From Lacihabitans sp. CS3-21 (GTDB lineage Bacteria > Bacteroidota > Bacteroidia > Cytophagales > Spirosomataceae), in the NCBI RefSeq assembly GCF_024343675.1, contig NZ_RJUD01000105.1, forward strand, positions 1 to 64,000: 64,000 nt of DNA, read 5' to 3'. The notes under the pieces were generated by a model, which did no database searches, was not told the origin of the DNA, and worked only from the letters and a program-made list of their open reading frames with translations. Both the position numbers and the translations under genes were made by a program. Positions 31,809 to 42,700 of this stretch are shown in pieces (within the stretch, counting starts at the first letter, position 1; every line of letters begins with the position of its first letter).

Positions 31809-32384
31809 ATGAAAACAATGAAAATATTAGTATTAGACAATTACGATTCTTTTGTGTACAACTTGGTTTATATCCTCAAAGATTTGGGTGGAGATGTAGA
31901 TGTAATCAGAAATGACAAAATAGCTTTAGAAGACGTAAAAAAATATGACAAAATCTTACTTTCTCCTGGTCCGGGAATTCCTGAAGAAGCTGGAATAATG
32001 ATGGAATTGTTGGCCGAATATAAAACTACCAAAAGCATATTTGGTGTGTGCCTTGGTCATCAAGCCATTGGAGAGGCATTTGGGTCAAAACTGCATAACA
32101 TGGATGATGTTTTACATGGTGTAACCACCCAATGTATCGTAAAAGACGAAAACGAGCTACTTTTCAAAGGATTACCCAAGTCGTTTGAAGTTTGCCGTTA
32201 TCATTCTTGGACTGTCATCCCCGAAACCATGCCAGACGACCTAAAAATTACGGCTGTCGACGAAAAAGGGTACGTTTTAGGCGAAGCTCACCAAAAATAT
32301 GACATTCGTGGTGTACAATTTCATCCAGAGGCATATTTGACAGAACATGGCGTAAAAATGGTAAAAAACTGGCTGAAAGGCTAA
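31809..32384 (+). CDS. trpG: Anthranilate synthase component II (glutamine amidotransferase)
   Basis: Supplies ammonia from glutamine to TrpE. The class I amidotransferase triad is visible: the nucleophile in GVCLGHQAIGE, and the His and Glu in VQFHPEAYLTEHG. The start LVLDNYDSFVYNLVYIL and the SPGPGIPEEAG loop are typical. A second in-frame ATG at 31818 gives the shorter, more usual N-terminus MKILVLDNYDSF. In many bacteria the same subunit also serves PabB. The other trp genes do not follow; a convergent gene overlaps its stop by 4 bp. Confidence 0.93.
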   Translation: MKTMKILVLDNYDSFVYNLVYILKDLGGDVDVIRNDKIALEDVKKYDKILLSPGPGIPEEAGIMMELLAEYKTTKSIFGVCLGHQAIGEAFGSKLHNMDDVLHGVTTQCIVKDENELLFKGLPKSFEVCRYHSWTVIPETMPDDLKITAVDEKGYVLGEAHQKYDIRGVQFHPEAYLTEHGVKMVKNWLKG

Positions 32385-33088
32385 TGTATTACTACTCGAG
32401 ATTTCCAAAGCCCGAAACCTAGTATAAAGTTTCCAATTGAAATCAATGAAAAAGAAACAATAAAGTTTTTGTCAACATTATGATTAAAAATATTAAAACC
32501 TCCAAAAATATCATGTAGTGACAACAATATTATTCCCATTTGAATATAATTTACACCGCTATATTTTTTGAAATAAAAAATATAGCTAAAAAACAAAGCT
32601 TGCACAACTGAATCAATAATTATTAAGAATGAACTTGAAATGTCTAAATTTGCATCATTATATACAAAGTATCCAATAGAAAATGACAAAAGTTGAGGGC
32701 CAAGAATTTTAAAGAAATCCACGGGATTATTGAACATATATTCCTTTACGAAATTTCGAAATATTAGGATCAATGCAATCTTAGAAAAAAGATAAAAAGC
32801 AATACCTTGTTTAAGAAAAGTAAGATCCTCGTAAAATACGATTAAGGACTCGCCAATAGTGATTAGTACAAAGTAGGATAGAACATTAACACGATAGTGA
32901 AAGTAATGTGCCTTAAAAAAGGGATATGCGAGAATACAATTTGCACCAATTAAAAATGATAATTGTAACTTTGAATCGAAAAAAATTTGAAAATAAATTT
33001 TAGCTAAACACAATAGCAAATACAGTGACAATAAAATAACTCCTTCGTATATATTGCGTTCAGGGCAAACTGTTTTTATTGTTTCCAA
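32381..33088 (-). CDS. Multi-pass membrane protein of unknown function
   Basis: A 235-residue protein with seven or eight hydrophobic helices and almost no soluble loops. The layout (SFLIGANCILAYPFFKAHYF, then ESLIVF and GIAFYLFSKIALILIF) is reminiscent of YhhN/lysoplasmalogenase-type proteins, but the match is too weak to assign. It is more AT-rich in codon use than the trp genes it faces. Its stop overlaps that of trpG. No partner gene is evident. Confidence 0.6.
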   Translation of the reverse strand: METIKTVCPERNIYEGVILLSLYLLLCLAKIYFQIFFDSKLQLSFLIGANCILAYPFFKAHYFHYRVNVLSYFVLITIGESLIVFYEDLTFLKQGIAFYLFSKIALILIFRNFVKEYMFNNPVDFFKILGPQLLSFSIGYFVYNDANLDISSSFLIIIDSVVQALFFSYIFYFKKYSGVNYIQMGIILLSLHDIFGGFNIFNHNVDKNFIVSFSLISIGNFILGFGLWKSRVVIH

Positions 33089-33157
33089 TGCTATATAGAA
33101 TTTTAATAATTCTAAAGTACTAAATAAACTATTAAATGCTCCATAAAGAATTCTTAA

Positions 33158-33427
33158 TTACAAACTGTTGCAATTCAAGTCTTTAATAGCATCATTCGCT
33201 TCTTTCACTTCAGCAACTGTAAGTGAAGGGCAATCTTTGAGATAATTAGAAGCAGCACTTTTAAAAGCTTCACATTTACTTTTACTGGTAAAATCAGTAA
33301 AAAAGGCGGTTGTAGCTGCTGTAAATTTTTCGGCTGATTTTTCGCAACCAGCCAGAGGATCAACAAGTTTTGATCCACAAGAAGTCATTAAAACGGTTAT
33401 TGATAACAAGCTTAGTACTTTTTTCAT
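33158..33427 (-). CDS. Small lipoprotein of unknown function
   Basis: An 89-residue protein with a lipoprotein signal (MKKVLSLLSITVLMTSC, Cys17). The mature part is helical and contains four further cysteines (AGCEKS, SKCEAF, KDCPSL and LNCNSL), which could form two disulfides in the envelope. No family is recognised. It has its own promoter box upstream and is the only gene in its unit. Confidence 0.7.
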   Translation of the reverse strand: MKKVLSLLSITVLMTSCGSKLVDPLAGCEKSAEKFTAATTAFFTDFTSKSKCEAFKSAASNYLKDCPSLTVAEVKEANDAIKDLNCNSL

Positions 33428-33443
33428 GCTTTTGATTTTTTTT

Positions 33444-33451
33444 CAAATTTA
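33444..33451 (-). promoter_or_regulatory. Putative -7 box of the small lipoprotein gene
   Basis: The minus strand reads TAAATTTG, 17 bp upstream of the start codon at 33427. Confidence 0.4.
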
Positions 33452-33550
33452 GTTCTTGATGACTATTTAAATAGGATAAAAACCATATTATTAAGTAGAA
33501 TTTTATTTTGTGGTTTTGTGATAGAAAAAATTTCAAAGCTCTGATTAGGT

Positions 33551-33558
33551 TATATTTG
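33551..33558 (+). promoter_or_regulatory. Putative -7 box of the SprT-like gene
   Basis: TATATTTG, 19 bp upstream of the ATG at 33578, matches TAnnTTTG. Confidence 0.5.
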
Positions 33559-33577
33559 TGCTTAATATTAAAATAGA

Positions 33578-34246
33578 ATGTCATTGTTCGGATTTCTAAA
33601 GAAAAAACCAGCGTCTGTTGTAAAAACTTCCTCGGAAAAGCTTGAAAATTTGCTTTCTGCCAAGATTCCTATTGTTGCTGTTTCCTACATTATGAGCTTA
33701 TGGAAAGACCACCCGTTCAACTTTTCTATCACGAAATCAAGAAAATCTTGTTTGGGCAATTACCGTTTAAAGGACGGCCAACACTTCATAACTGTCAATG
33801 GTGATTCCAACACTTATTCATTTTTAGTGACCTTGGTTCATGAAATTGCTCATCAGCACGTAGCTCTAAAAATGCGATTATTTAGAAGAAAACCAGCTCC
33901 ACATGGAGTGGAATGGAAAACTACTTTTTCTAGCCTAATGCAACCATTGCTCACAGAAGCCGTATTTCCAGAAGAAATCCTTAAAGTGCTTAAAAAACAT
34001 ATGGTAAATCCAGCAGCCTCCTCTACAAGAGATCCGTTGTTGGTAAAAGTTTTGGGCATTTTCAATGAAAAAGAAAATGCTGATGGCCCAATATTGTCAG
34101 AAATACCAACTGGCAAAATTTTTGTTTTCAATAACAAAAAATATCGAAAGATAGAAAATAGGAAAACCAGAACGCTTGTTGAGTGTACTTCATCCAAAAA
34201 AAAATACACCATTGCTTCTTATGCTCCAATCCAAATAATCGATTAA
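33578..34246 (+). CDS. SprT-like zinc metalloprotease-domain protein
   Basis: A 222-residue protein with the SprT-like zinc motif LVHEIAHQHV (HExxH) near residue 89 and the third-ligand region PHGVEWKTTF. The preceding RKSCLGNYRLKDGQHFITVN is also typical. The C-terminal part is a small beta domain. SprT relatives act on DNA-protein crosslinks or have unknown targets. There is no signal peptide. It precedes porU by 57 bp on the same strand. Confidence 0.85.
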   Translation: MSLFGFLKKKPASVVKTSSEKLENLLSAKIPIVAVSYIMSLWKDHPFNFSITKSRKSCLGNYRLKDGQHFITVNGDSNTYSFLVTLVHEIAHQHVALKMRLFRRKPAPHGVEWKTTFSSLMQPLLTEAVFPEEILKVLKKHMVNPAASSTRDPLLVKVLGIFNEKENADGPILSEIPTGKIFVFNNKKYRKIENRKTRTLVECTSSKKKYTIASYAPIQIID

Positions 34247-34303
34247 TTCTAATACCAATTTCACCTTGATTACGTTCTATTCTTGCCGTTTTACAAACCA
34301 TTT

Positions 34304-37300
34304 ATGAGATTATTATTTTGCTTCTTCATGATTATCAGCATTGGGCTTCACGGCCAAAAATCTGTTCTATCAGAAGGCGAATGGATAAAAGTAAGTGCCA
34401 GAAAGTCAGGAGTATACAAGATAGACTATACATTCCTTAAGAAAAACGCTTCGAACTTTAAAACCATAGACCCACAAAAAATAAGGGTATTTGTTGGGAA
34501 TATAAAAAGTTTACCCCAAAATAACTCCAGTGAAAGAACCAAAGATTTGAGACAAATTCCGGTAATGGCAAATGATCTGAATAGAAAGTTAGACATTAAT
34601 GATCAAATACTTTTTTACGCAGAATCTCCACATGAAGAATTCTTTGATTCGTTGTCTTCGAGAATCAGACATAAACTAAATGCCTACTCAGATGAGAACT
34701 TTTATTTTATAAACATTGGAAAAGAAGATGCTATAAAAATAGAAACGCTGCCCACAACACAATCAAATTCTTCTCCTATTCAGGTACTAACCTATTTTAC
34801 CTACGAAGAAAAAGAACGTAAAAACCTACTTTCATCAGGCAGGAATTGGTTCGGTGACTTTTTCTATAACAATTACTCGTTAAATTTAACTAATCCAGAT
34901 GCTCAATCAGACATACGACTGAACATGAGCGTATTGGGCATGGGAAGAAGCGACCAAACACTGAATCTGAAAATTGGAGACGAAAGTATAACAAATCTCA
35001 CATTGCCAAAGTCCTTTTACAATTCTGCAGATAATTATGCGAGGTACAACAGAGTTTCGAACCATACAGATTTCGAACTTAACATTCCAAAATCAAAAGC
35101 CAACGCTAATCTAGAACTAAGTTTAAGCACGGCTGGCTCAGCTAATGCTGGGGCTTATATGGATTATTATGAAATCCAATATGAACGAAATATCACCTAT
35201 AATCCCAGTGCAGCAATAAAATATTGGTCTTTAAAAAATTCAAGAGAAACCACATTTCGTTTAAATCGAATGGATAAAAACACGGAGGTTTGGTTGGTGG
35301 ACAACGCTTTTCAACCTTCCAGATTTAGCCTAAAAAATGACGGAACGTTTGGAGAGGATTTAAATGATAGTGAAACAAAACAGATAATTGTATTTGATAA
35401 AGAAAGTGTTGAAACACCAACATTTATAGAGAAAGTGGCAAACCAAAGCATTATTGACCACAATACGCCAAATTTACTGGTTGTGTACCCTGAAAAGTTT
35501 AGGGCAGAGGCAGAACGGCTAATGATTTTTAAAAAACAAACACAAAATATTGATGTGTTAGGATTTAGTACCAAAGAGATCTACAATGAATTCAGTTCTG
35601 GTAAATTAGACCCTACAGCTATTCGTGATTTTTGCAGGCATTTTTGGTTAAAAGACAAGGCAAAGCTCAAGCACTTACTGTTGATAGGCGACGCTACTTT
35701 TGACTATAAAAATAACAACGAGATTGGCTATGTGGACACTAAAAACTTTGTGCCAACCTACCAATCCAGAGAGTCTTTAGAACCCATTTACAGTTTTTCT
35801 TCTGATGACTACTTTGGGTTTCTTGAAGATCATGAAGGAGATTGGTCGGAGGGGTTTAGTCAGAAAAATATTTGGATAAGCAACCGAGACAATGACCACA
35901 CCATGGATATAGCTGTGGGTAGGCTTCCGGCTAAAACATTATTTGAAGCCAAAGGTCTCATTAGCAAAATCATCAATTATCAAAATGCTGAAATAAAAAA
36001 CGGCGATTGGAAAACAAAGATTGCCTATGTGGCCGACAACAGAGATTATAACATTCATCAGCAAGATGCAGAATCCCTTAGTCAATTGTCAAAATCGGCT
36101 TATGGTGGTTTTCAACTTGAGAAAATTTACTTGGATCAATTTCCGATTAGCACAAACAATACAGCTCCAAAAGCCACCGAGGCTATTGATAATGTGCTGA
36201 AGAATGGCTCATTTTTAGTAAATTATAACGGACATGGTTCAGAAGATGGTTGGGCAAACGAAAAATTACTAACCATTGCGGACATTCAAAATTTTAGAAA
36301 TCCAACCAAACTTCCCATCTTTTTTACAGCAACTTGTCAATTCGGAAAATTTGACAATCCCGCTTTGGTTTCAGGTGCTGAGCTTGCTTTGCTAAATCCA
36401 AGTGGCGGATGTATAGCCCTGCTTACTACCACTAGACCGGTGTATTCTAGCACAAACGAACGAATAAACAGTGCTTTTTATAACAACATATCGAATGCAA
36501 AAACCTTGGGTGAGCTTTTTGTTTTGACCAAAAATCAATCTATTGAAGGCGAAATAAATCGAAACTTTAGTCTATTAGGAGACCCCAGCCAGCTACTTCC
36601 AGAATTTAAAAACCATGTAGAACTGCTCAAAATCAATGACAAACAGCCAAATGGCCAAGTATTGAAAGCCTTAGAAAAAATTCAAGTTGTGGGCAAAACC
36701 GAAAAAAAAATTACAGGTAAAATTAAAGTCACAGTTTATGACAAACCTACTCAAGACGTTACTTTAGGAACTTTTGGTGATGGCCCGAAATTCAGCTATT
36801 ATTCATCAGAGAAAAAACTTTTCGAGGGTTTGTATGCAATAAACCATGGGGAATTTATGGCTCAAATTATTTTACCTAAAGACCAGGCTTTTGGATCTGG
36901 CAAAGGACTAATGACTTTTTATGCCATAAACGAAGACTCTACTGAAAACATTTACGGATATTTTGATGATTTTATGCTTTCCCATCTAACCAAACCGGAA
37001 AGTGAAGACAATACCGGCCCTGAAGTTAAAATAAGTCAAAACTCAAACGAACTTATTAATTTTGAAATTTTTGATGAAAATGGAATAAATATATCAGACT
37101 TTGATGCCAACCACAAAATGCAGATTGTGTTGGATGATACACTCATTATAGTCGCAAATGAACTTTATACGCCATCTCAAAGTGCATATCAAGGTTTTGT
37201 GAATTTCTACGTAGGGAATCTAACTTCTGGGAAGCACAAACTGAAATTTATTGTTTACGACAGCTATAATAATAAGACAGAAAAGTCGTTTGAATTTAAC

Positions 37301-37615
37301 ATTGAAAAACCAGAGTTTGCTATAGTAAATTACCTAAACTATCCCAATCCGTTTTCCAACTATACCAATCTCATTTTTAAACACAATAGACTTGGTAATG
37401 ATATTTTAGCACACCTGATGGTTTATGATATTTTTGGGAAAACTATTGTTGATTATCAAAAATCTTGTAAAAATTGTGAAGAAAAAATTGAATTTGGACT
37501 GGATTTTGAGGGTAAAGCTGATATACCAAGCCAACTATATTATAAAATAAATCTGTTGTCTGTCTCTGAAAATGAAACTACACAGAGCTCTGGCAGATTA
37601 ATCTTTTGGAAATGA
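34304..37615 (+). CDS. porU: Type IX secretion system sortase PorU
   Basis: A 1,103-residue exported cysteine peptidase of the gingipain (C25) family that removes the C-terminal signal of T9SS cargo and attaches it to the surface. A signal peptide (ending LHGQ) is followed by an N-terminal beta region, the C25 domain with the catalytic His in NYNGHGSEDGW (His644) and Cys in FTATCQFGKF (Cys678), and a T9SS-type C-terminal domain beginning NYLNYPNPFSNYTNL. The ATG at 34304 starts the signal peptide; a TTG at 34283 is in frame. porV follows. Confidence 0.95.
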   Translation: MRLLFCFFMIISIGLHGQKSVLSEGEWIKVSARKSGVYKIDYTFLKKNASNFKTIDPQKIRVFVGNIKSLPQNNSSERTKDLRQIPVMANDLNRKLDINDQILFYAESPHEEFFDSLSSRIRHKLNAYSDENFYFINIGKEDAIKIETLPTTQSNSSPIQVLTYFTYEEKERKNLLSSGRNWFGDFFYNNYSLNLTNPDAQSDIRLNMSVLGMGRSDQTLNLKIGDESITNLTLPKSFYNSADNYARYNRVSNHTDFELNIPKSKANANLELSLSTAGSANAGAYMDYYEIQYERNITYNPSAAIKYWSLKNSRETTFRLNRMDKNTEVWLVDNAFQPSRFSLKNDGTFGEDLNDSETKQIIVFDKESVETPTFIEKVANQSIIDHNTPNLLVVYPEKFRAEAERLMIFKKQTQNIDVLGFSTKEIYNEFSSGKLDPTAIRDFCRHFWLKDKAKLKHLLLIGDATFDYKNNNEIGYVDTKNFVPTYQSRESLEPIYSFSSDDYFGFLEDHEGDWSEGFSQKNIWISNRDNDHTMDIAVGRLPAKTLFEAKGLISKIINYQNAEIKNGDWKTKIAYVADNRDYNIHQQDAESLSQLSKSAYGGFQLEKIYLDQFPISTNNTAPKATEAIDNVLKNGSFLVNYNGHGSEDGWANEKLLTIADIQNFRNPTKLPIFFTATCQFGKFDNPALVSGAELALLNPSGGCIALLTTTRPVYSSTNERINSAFYNNISNAKTLGELFVLTKNQSIEGEINRNFSLLGDPSQLLPEFKNHVELLKINDKQPNGQVLKALEKIQVVGKTEKKITGKIKVTVYDKPTQDVTLGTFGDGPKFSYYSSEKKLFEGLYAINHGEFMAQIILPKDQAFGSGKGLMTFYAINEDSTENIYGYFDDFMLSHLTKPESEDNTGPEVKISQNSNELINFEIFDENGINISDFDANHKMQIVLDDTLIIVANELYTPSQSAYQGFVNFYVGNLTSGKHKLKFIVYDSYNNKTEKSFEFNIEKPEFAIVNYLNYPNPFSNYTNLIFKHNRLGNDILAHLMVYDIFGKTIVDYQKSCKNCEEKIEFGLDFEGKADIPSQLYYKINLLSVSENETTQSSGRLIFWK

Positions 37616-37687
37616 CAATAATAATTCATTATTTTGAACACTTTTTTAATGAAAATTAGGAATAAAAAATTCTTGAATAACTCATAT

Positions 37688-38857
37688 ATGAACAAAAATT
37701 CGCTTTTAGGAATCTTCTCCTTAATGATGATTTCTACTGCTATCCATGCCCAATCACAACCAAAAAATTACCAAGTTGTTACCACCGCTGTACCTTTTCT
37801 TACACTAACTCCCGACTCAAAATCGGCTTCAATGGGCGATGCAGGCGTAGCTTCGGCTCCTGATGCCAACGCCATGTATTGGAATACCTCAAAGCTGGCT
37901 TTCATTGAAAATAAGTTTGGTGCTAGTTTTTCTTATGCACCGTGGCTCAGAGATATCGTTCAAGACATGGGCTTGATGAGTGCGAATGGTTACTACAAAG
38001 TAAGTGATAAGCAAACAATAGGAGCAGGAATTACTTATTTTGACCAAGGAGATATTCAATTTACCAACACCTTTGGTGATAATCTTGAAAAATTCCATTC
38101 AAAAGAATTCAGTTTAGCCTTAGGAATTGCCCAGAAATTAAACTCAGATTTTTCTATGGGTCTTAATCTTAAGTTTATCAATTCCAATTTGGTAGGAAAT
38201 ACCGTTATAAATGGTCAGGCAGGAAAGCCTGGCAGAACTGGTGCAATAGATCTGGGTTTTTACTATAACAAAACTCGACCAACCGATAAAAACTCTGATA
38301 AGCCTAAGAAAACGGATGTGGATTATGGCTTAGTCCTTCAAAACCTCGGTGGAAAGGTGAATTACGGTTTTGGTGAATATTTTATTCCTGCAAATATAAA
38401 ATTTGGCACTAAAATATCACACAAACCAGATGATTTAAATACTTTCACGTTTTTGATAGACTTGAACAAATTGTTGGTACCTACTCCAATAGCCAATACA
38501 CCTATCAGCAGCAAGAGTATTTTCTCTACGATGTTTTCTTCATGGAGCGATGCTCCTGGTGGTTTTCAAGAGGAAATTCGTGAAGTAATGGGTTCATTAG
38601 GAGCAGAATATTCTTATGCAGATTTAATAGCCTTAAGAACTGGTTATTTTTATGAATCTGGAAGTAAGGGAGCAAGACAATATTTTACTACAGGATTTGG
38701 AATAACGTTGAAAGATATTTACAAATTAGACATGGCATATCTTATCCCAACCAAAGCTGGAAATCCATTGGCCAACACATGGAGGATTTCATTAAACATC
38801 GGCATTCCGACCAAAAACTTAAAATCTCAAGAGCTTAAAGGAGACGAAGAAGAATAA
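37688..38857 (+). CDS. porV: Type IX secretion system outer membrane protein PorV
   Basis: The outer-membrane beta-barrel (FadL-like) shuttle that carries T9SS cargo to PorU. The mature start VPFLTLTPDSKSASMGDAGV and the following PDANAMYWNTSKLAFIENKF are hallmarks of the family. About 389 residues from the ATG at 37688, which gives a 22-residue signal peptide ending HAQ; in-frame ATG 37649 and TTG 37634 would lengthen it. It lies directly after porU, a usual pairing, and ends in a terminator. Confidence 0.95.
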   Translation: MNKNSLLGIFSLMMISTAIHAQSQPKNYQVVTTAVPFLTLTPDSKSASMGDAGVASAPDANAMYWNTSKLAFIENKFGASFSYAPWLRDIVQDMGLMSANGYYKVSDKQTIGAGITYFDQGDIQFTNTFGDNLEKFHSKEFSLALGIAQKLNSDFSMGLNLKFINSNLVGNTVINGQAGKPGRTGAIDLGFYYNKTRPTDKNSDKPKKTDVDYGLVLQNLGGKVNYGFGEYFIPANIKFGTKISHKPDDLNTFTFLIDLNKLLVPTPIANTPISSKSIFSTMFSSWSDAPGGFQEEIREVMGSLGAEYSYADLIALRTGYFYESGSKGARQYFTTGFGITLKDIYKLDMAYLIPTKAGNPLANTWRISLNIGIPTKNLKSQELKGDEEE

Positions 38858-38878
38858 AAAGCTATAAAAATTGTTAAG

Positions 38879-38900
38879 AAAGCCCGAAATCGGGCTTTTT
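38879..38900 (+). terminator. Terminator of porU-porV
   Basis: AAAGCCCGA and TCGGGCTTT form a 9-bp stem around two A residues, followed by T. Confidence 0.85.
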
Positions 38901-38923
38901 GTATTTATAAAAAACCAAAGTAA

Positions 38924-39748
38924 ATGGACTATTTTGAACTTTCGCTAAGTGTTGAACCTGATTTTTCAGAAATTCTAATGGCTGAACTTGCCGAAATCGG
39001 TTTTGACTCATTTATAGAAACCGACGAAGGTCTTCAGGCATATGTTCTCGAAAGTGAATTTCAAGAACGCAGCCTAAAAGCACTGATGGAAAATTATGCT
39101 GACAAAACTCCTCTAAGCTACAGTCTTAAAAAAATAGAAAAGCAAAACTGGAACAAAGAATGGGAGTCCAATTTTTCGCCGATTGAGGTTTTAAACAAAG
39201 TTTATATCAGAGCTACTTTTCACGAACCTGCAGCCGAGAAATTTGACCATGAGATAATTATAACACCCAAAATGTCATTTGGAACTGGCCACCACGAGAC
39301 CACTTCGCAGATGATGGAGTTACAGCTAGAAATTGACCATAATCAAAAATCGGTACTTGATGTAGGAACAGGAACAGGTATTTTAGCCATTCTAGCCGCC
39401 AAACTTGGGGCTACCAAAATCCATTCCTTTGACATAGATGAATGGTCGGTAGAAAACACTATAGAAAATATTCAACTCAATGACACTGATTTGATAACCA
39501 TAGAACTTGGCACCATTGATAGTCAAAAAACTGAAGTTTACGATATCGTTTTGGCCAACATCAATAGAAATATTCTTTTGGAAGAAATTCCCAAATATGC
39601 AACCTTCACCAGAGACTATCTACTTTTAAGTGGCTTCTATGAGCACGACATAACCGACATTCAGCAAAAGGCTGAAGACAATGGATTGAAAAAAATAAAA
39701 CATATAAGTAAGAATAACTGGGCAGCGGTCGTTTTTAAAAAACATTGA
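38924..39748 (+). CDS. prmA: Ribosomal protein L11 methyltransferase
   Basis: Trimethylates lysines of ribosomal protein L11 using SAM. The N-terminal substrate-recognition domain (LSLSVEPDFSEILMAELAEI-like) is followed by NWNKEWESNFSPI and the methyltransferase core with PKMSFGTGHHETT, SVLDVGTGTGILAILAA and VLANINRNIL, all typical of PrmA. Length 274 residues. Its stop overlaps the TTG-initiated alternative start of the next gene, so the two are probably co-transcribed. Confidence 0.93.
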   Translation: MDYFELSLSVEPDFSEILMAELAEIGFDSFIETDEGLQAYVLESEFQERSLKALMENYADKTPLSYSLKKIEKQNWNKEWESNFSPIEVLNKVYIRATFHEPAAEKFDHEIIITPKMSFGTGHHETTSQMMELQLEIDHNQKSVLDVGTGTGILAILAAKLGATKIHSFDIDEWSVENTIENIQLNDTDLITIELGTIDSQKTEVYDIVLANINRNILLEEIPKYATFTRDYLLLSGFYEHDITDIQQKAEDNGLKKIKHISKNNWAAVVFKKH

Positions 39749-39759
39749 GCGTAAATACT

Positions 39760-42700
39760 ATGCAGTATAAGTCATTATTTGTTTTAATCATTGCTATATC
39801 TGTATTCTTTTCGAAAGTTCAAGCCCAAGTTCTAACTTTGGCCAATGAGCCTGAACAGTTTATAGTAGATTTTCAAAAACAAATGGAAAAGCAGCTTGGA
39901 TCCTATGCCAAGGCTCCCATGGGCGATTTTTCGGTTTTTTATAAAAATACGCTAGACGCCAAGGCCAGAACAGAAACTGTAAGCCTAATACAGTTTTTGA
40001 CAAAAAAAGGCATAAAACCTCTTGAACTATTGACTGCGGTCAATATTCTGCAAGCCTATCACAAATCCGGAATCGATGTGAATACTTTAGGCACTTTTAC
40101 CAGCTATTTGAGAAAGACTTTTGAGCCTCAGAGTCAAAAAAACATCAACGAGGTAATACTTCAGTTAAATAATTTCTTTAAAAATGGTAATGTCTATACC
40201 TCGGCTTTTAATAAAGTGAGGGTAGTCAACGGACAATATAAATTTGCTTTTTTTGACAAAAAACAAGATTACTTTAATCCTACACTTGCTGTTGCTGCTG
40301 ACCCTAACCCTAAAGAAGCCAAAGAAGAAGATATTGGATGGGGTGAAAACGAAAAAGTAGAAGAATATGACCCATGGAACGACCCAAAACTAAATGTTAA
40401 TCCTGAAATAACTTTAGAAAACGAAGTGATTGTTAAAATTCCCAAAATAGAAGGAATCCACATAGTTTTTGAAAATTCAGATTTGGTTTTGCTCAGCCCT
40501 TCCGATTCAATTGTAATTAACAAAACGTCAGGAGCTTATGAATTTACAAATGGGGTATTTGTGGGTCAGAGTGGCGAAATTGGTTGGTTGGCTGCAAACG
40601 AAAACGCCAAAGCTATTTTGGATAAATTCTACTTGAAGTCACAAAATGGTAAACTCCTAGCTGACAAAGTAAAAATGGAGCACCAAAATGTTCTAAAAAA
40701 ACAAATTGAAGGAGTATTGGAAATAAAGCTGGAAAAAAGACAGAAAAATGAAATTTCATCTTACCCAAGATTTAAGTCATATCACAATGACGCCGATTTG
40801 GTCTTGAAAATCCCTAGTTATGAATATAAAGGAGGGTATACACTAGTAGGATCAAGAATAACTACTTCATCTGCTTTTGATAACTATACCAAACTTATAG
40901 CAAACAAAAATCAGAAAAACACTTTTGTGGTAATCGGCAGGAACTTAACTATTACTGACTCATTAATTACTTCCGATAAAGTCAGTTTTGTTACAAAATT
41001 TGGAAACGACTCGGTTTCTCATCCTGCATTGAGAATGGAGTACGATTTGAAAAATAACCATTTACAGCTCAACAAATTACAGAAAAGCGGTTTCCGGACA
41101 AGCATGTATTCTGATACTTTCCACCAGGTGGATATTCGATGTGATGCCATGTCATGGGATTTGGCTGGAGGAAAAATGGACTTTTACATTGTTTCAGGAA
41201 AAACCGAAATACCTGCCCTTTTTGAATCCTTCAATTATTATAACCCCGAACGTGTCAGAGCCCTGAGTACTGCCTCAGGCTTTAATCCTTTAATAGCTGC
41301 AGGAAATCTATATGCAAGAAAAAAAGTAAACGCTTTCACCATTGAAGAAATGATAAACATCACCAAAAAGGAGCGTTTTCAAGTAAGCAACGGCATGTTG
41401 ATAGGCCACCAGATGGGTTTTTTTGATTATGATCCCTACAAAAATATATATTCTTTGAGCAGAAAAGGTCAGCATTATTTCTTGTCGTTCAATGGCAAAA
41501 CTGACTTTGACGATTTGGTACTTTCCTCTTTAGCCTCAGGCAATGGCTCTGGCAATGCTTCTATAAATTTGGAATCAAAGGCATTGGATATTAAAGGGGC
41601 ACAAGACTTCAAATTAAGCGATTCACTCGGTATAAGTTTCGTTCCAACGGATCAAAGCATGAAAATCGTAGGCAATAAAGTGTTTCGATTTAATGGAAAA
41701 ATTATCGTTAAAAACTTCAAATTTTATGGCGACTTTGAGGTGGAGTATGAAAACTTTCTGGTGAAACTAAAAAGAATTGACTCAATTACCTTTATACCCT
41801 TGGAGAGTTTCAAAAAAGGCGGCAAAAATGAGATTGGGGCACATTTTGCTTTTGGACAAACAGGAACTTTGTATCTCAATAGCCCTGACAATAAATCAGG
41901 TAGAAAAAAATTGGCCGAATATCCTAAACTAAATATTCCCGGAGGACTGACCGTAACTTTTAACGAAAACGGAAGATTACAGAAATATGAAGATAATGTA
42001 GTTTTCAAGGCCAGCAGCATAAATATCGATAGCTTAAATGCCGTCAATCCAGTTTTTGCTGGCACATTTACACCTGGAAATATATTCAAATCTATCCCTG
42101 AAAACTTGGTGGTATTACCCGATAGTACCATGGGAATTGTTCATAAAGCCAAGATTCCCTACAAATTATATGGCACAGAAAGCACCATAAAAGCAGAAGC
42201 AGAGATTGTTCTAAACAAAAGAGGCATGAAAACCTCAGGTGAAATCACGCACCTTGCAGGCAAACTAAAAGCCACAGAGGTGAAGTTTTTTGGTGACTAT
42301 CTCAACGCCAAAGGAGAATCAGGAAAAATAATAGAAACTACCAATGCGACCTCTTATTTTCCTGAAGTAGCTATTTCAGAATTTCAAATGTTTTGGAGTC
42401 CGTCACTGGATAGTATGATTGTAAATTCAGCAAAAGGTTTCAACTTCTATGCGGGTTCGTCAATACTCAAAGGAGACATTATTTTAAAGAAAAATGGACT
42501 TTTTGGAAATGGAGTTTTGGATAGAATCGATTCTGATACTAAGTCTGAAAATTTCAAATTCAACAAATCTGGCTATTTGGCCAACAAAGCTACCTTCAAT
42601 GTCAAATCTGCAGAAACGGGTGGAAAACCCGTATTCTCAGGTAAAAAAGTGGGCGTAGATTTCAATATTGTAAAATCAATAGTCAATATTGCTTCGCAAA

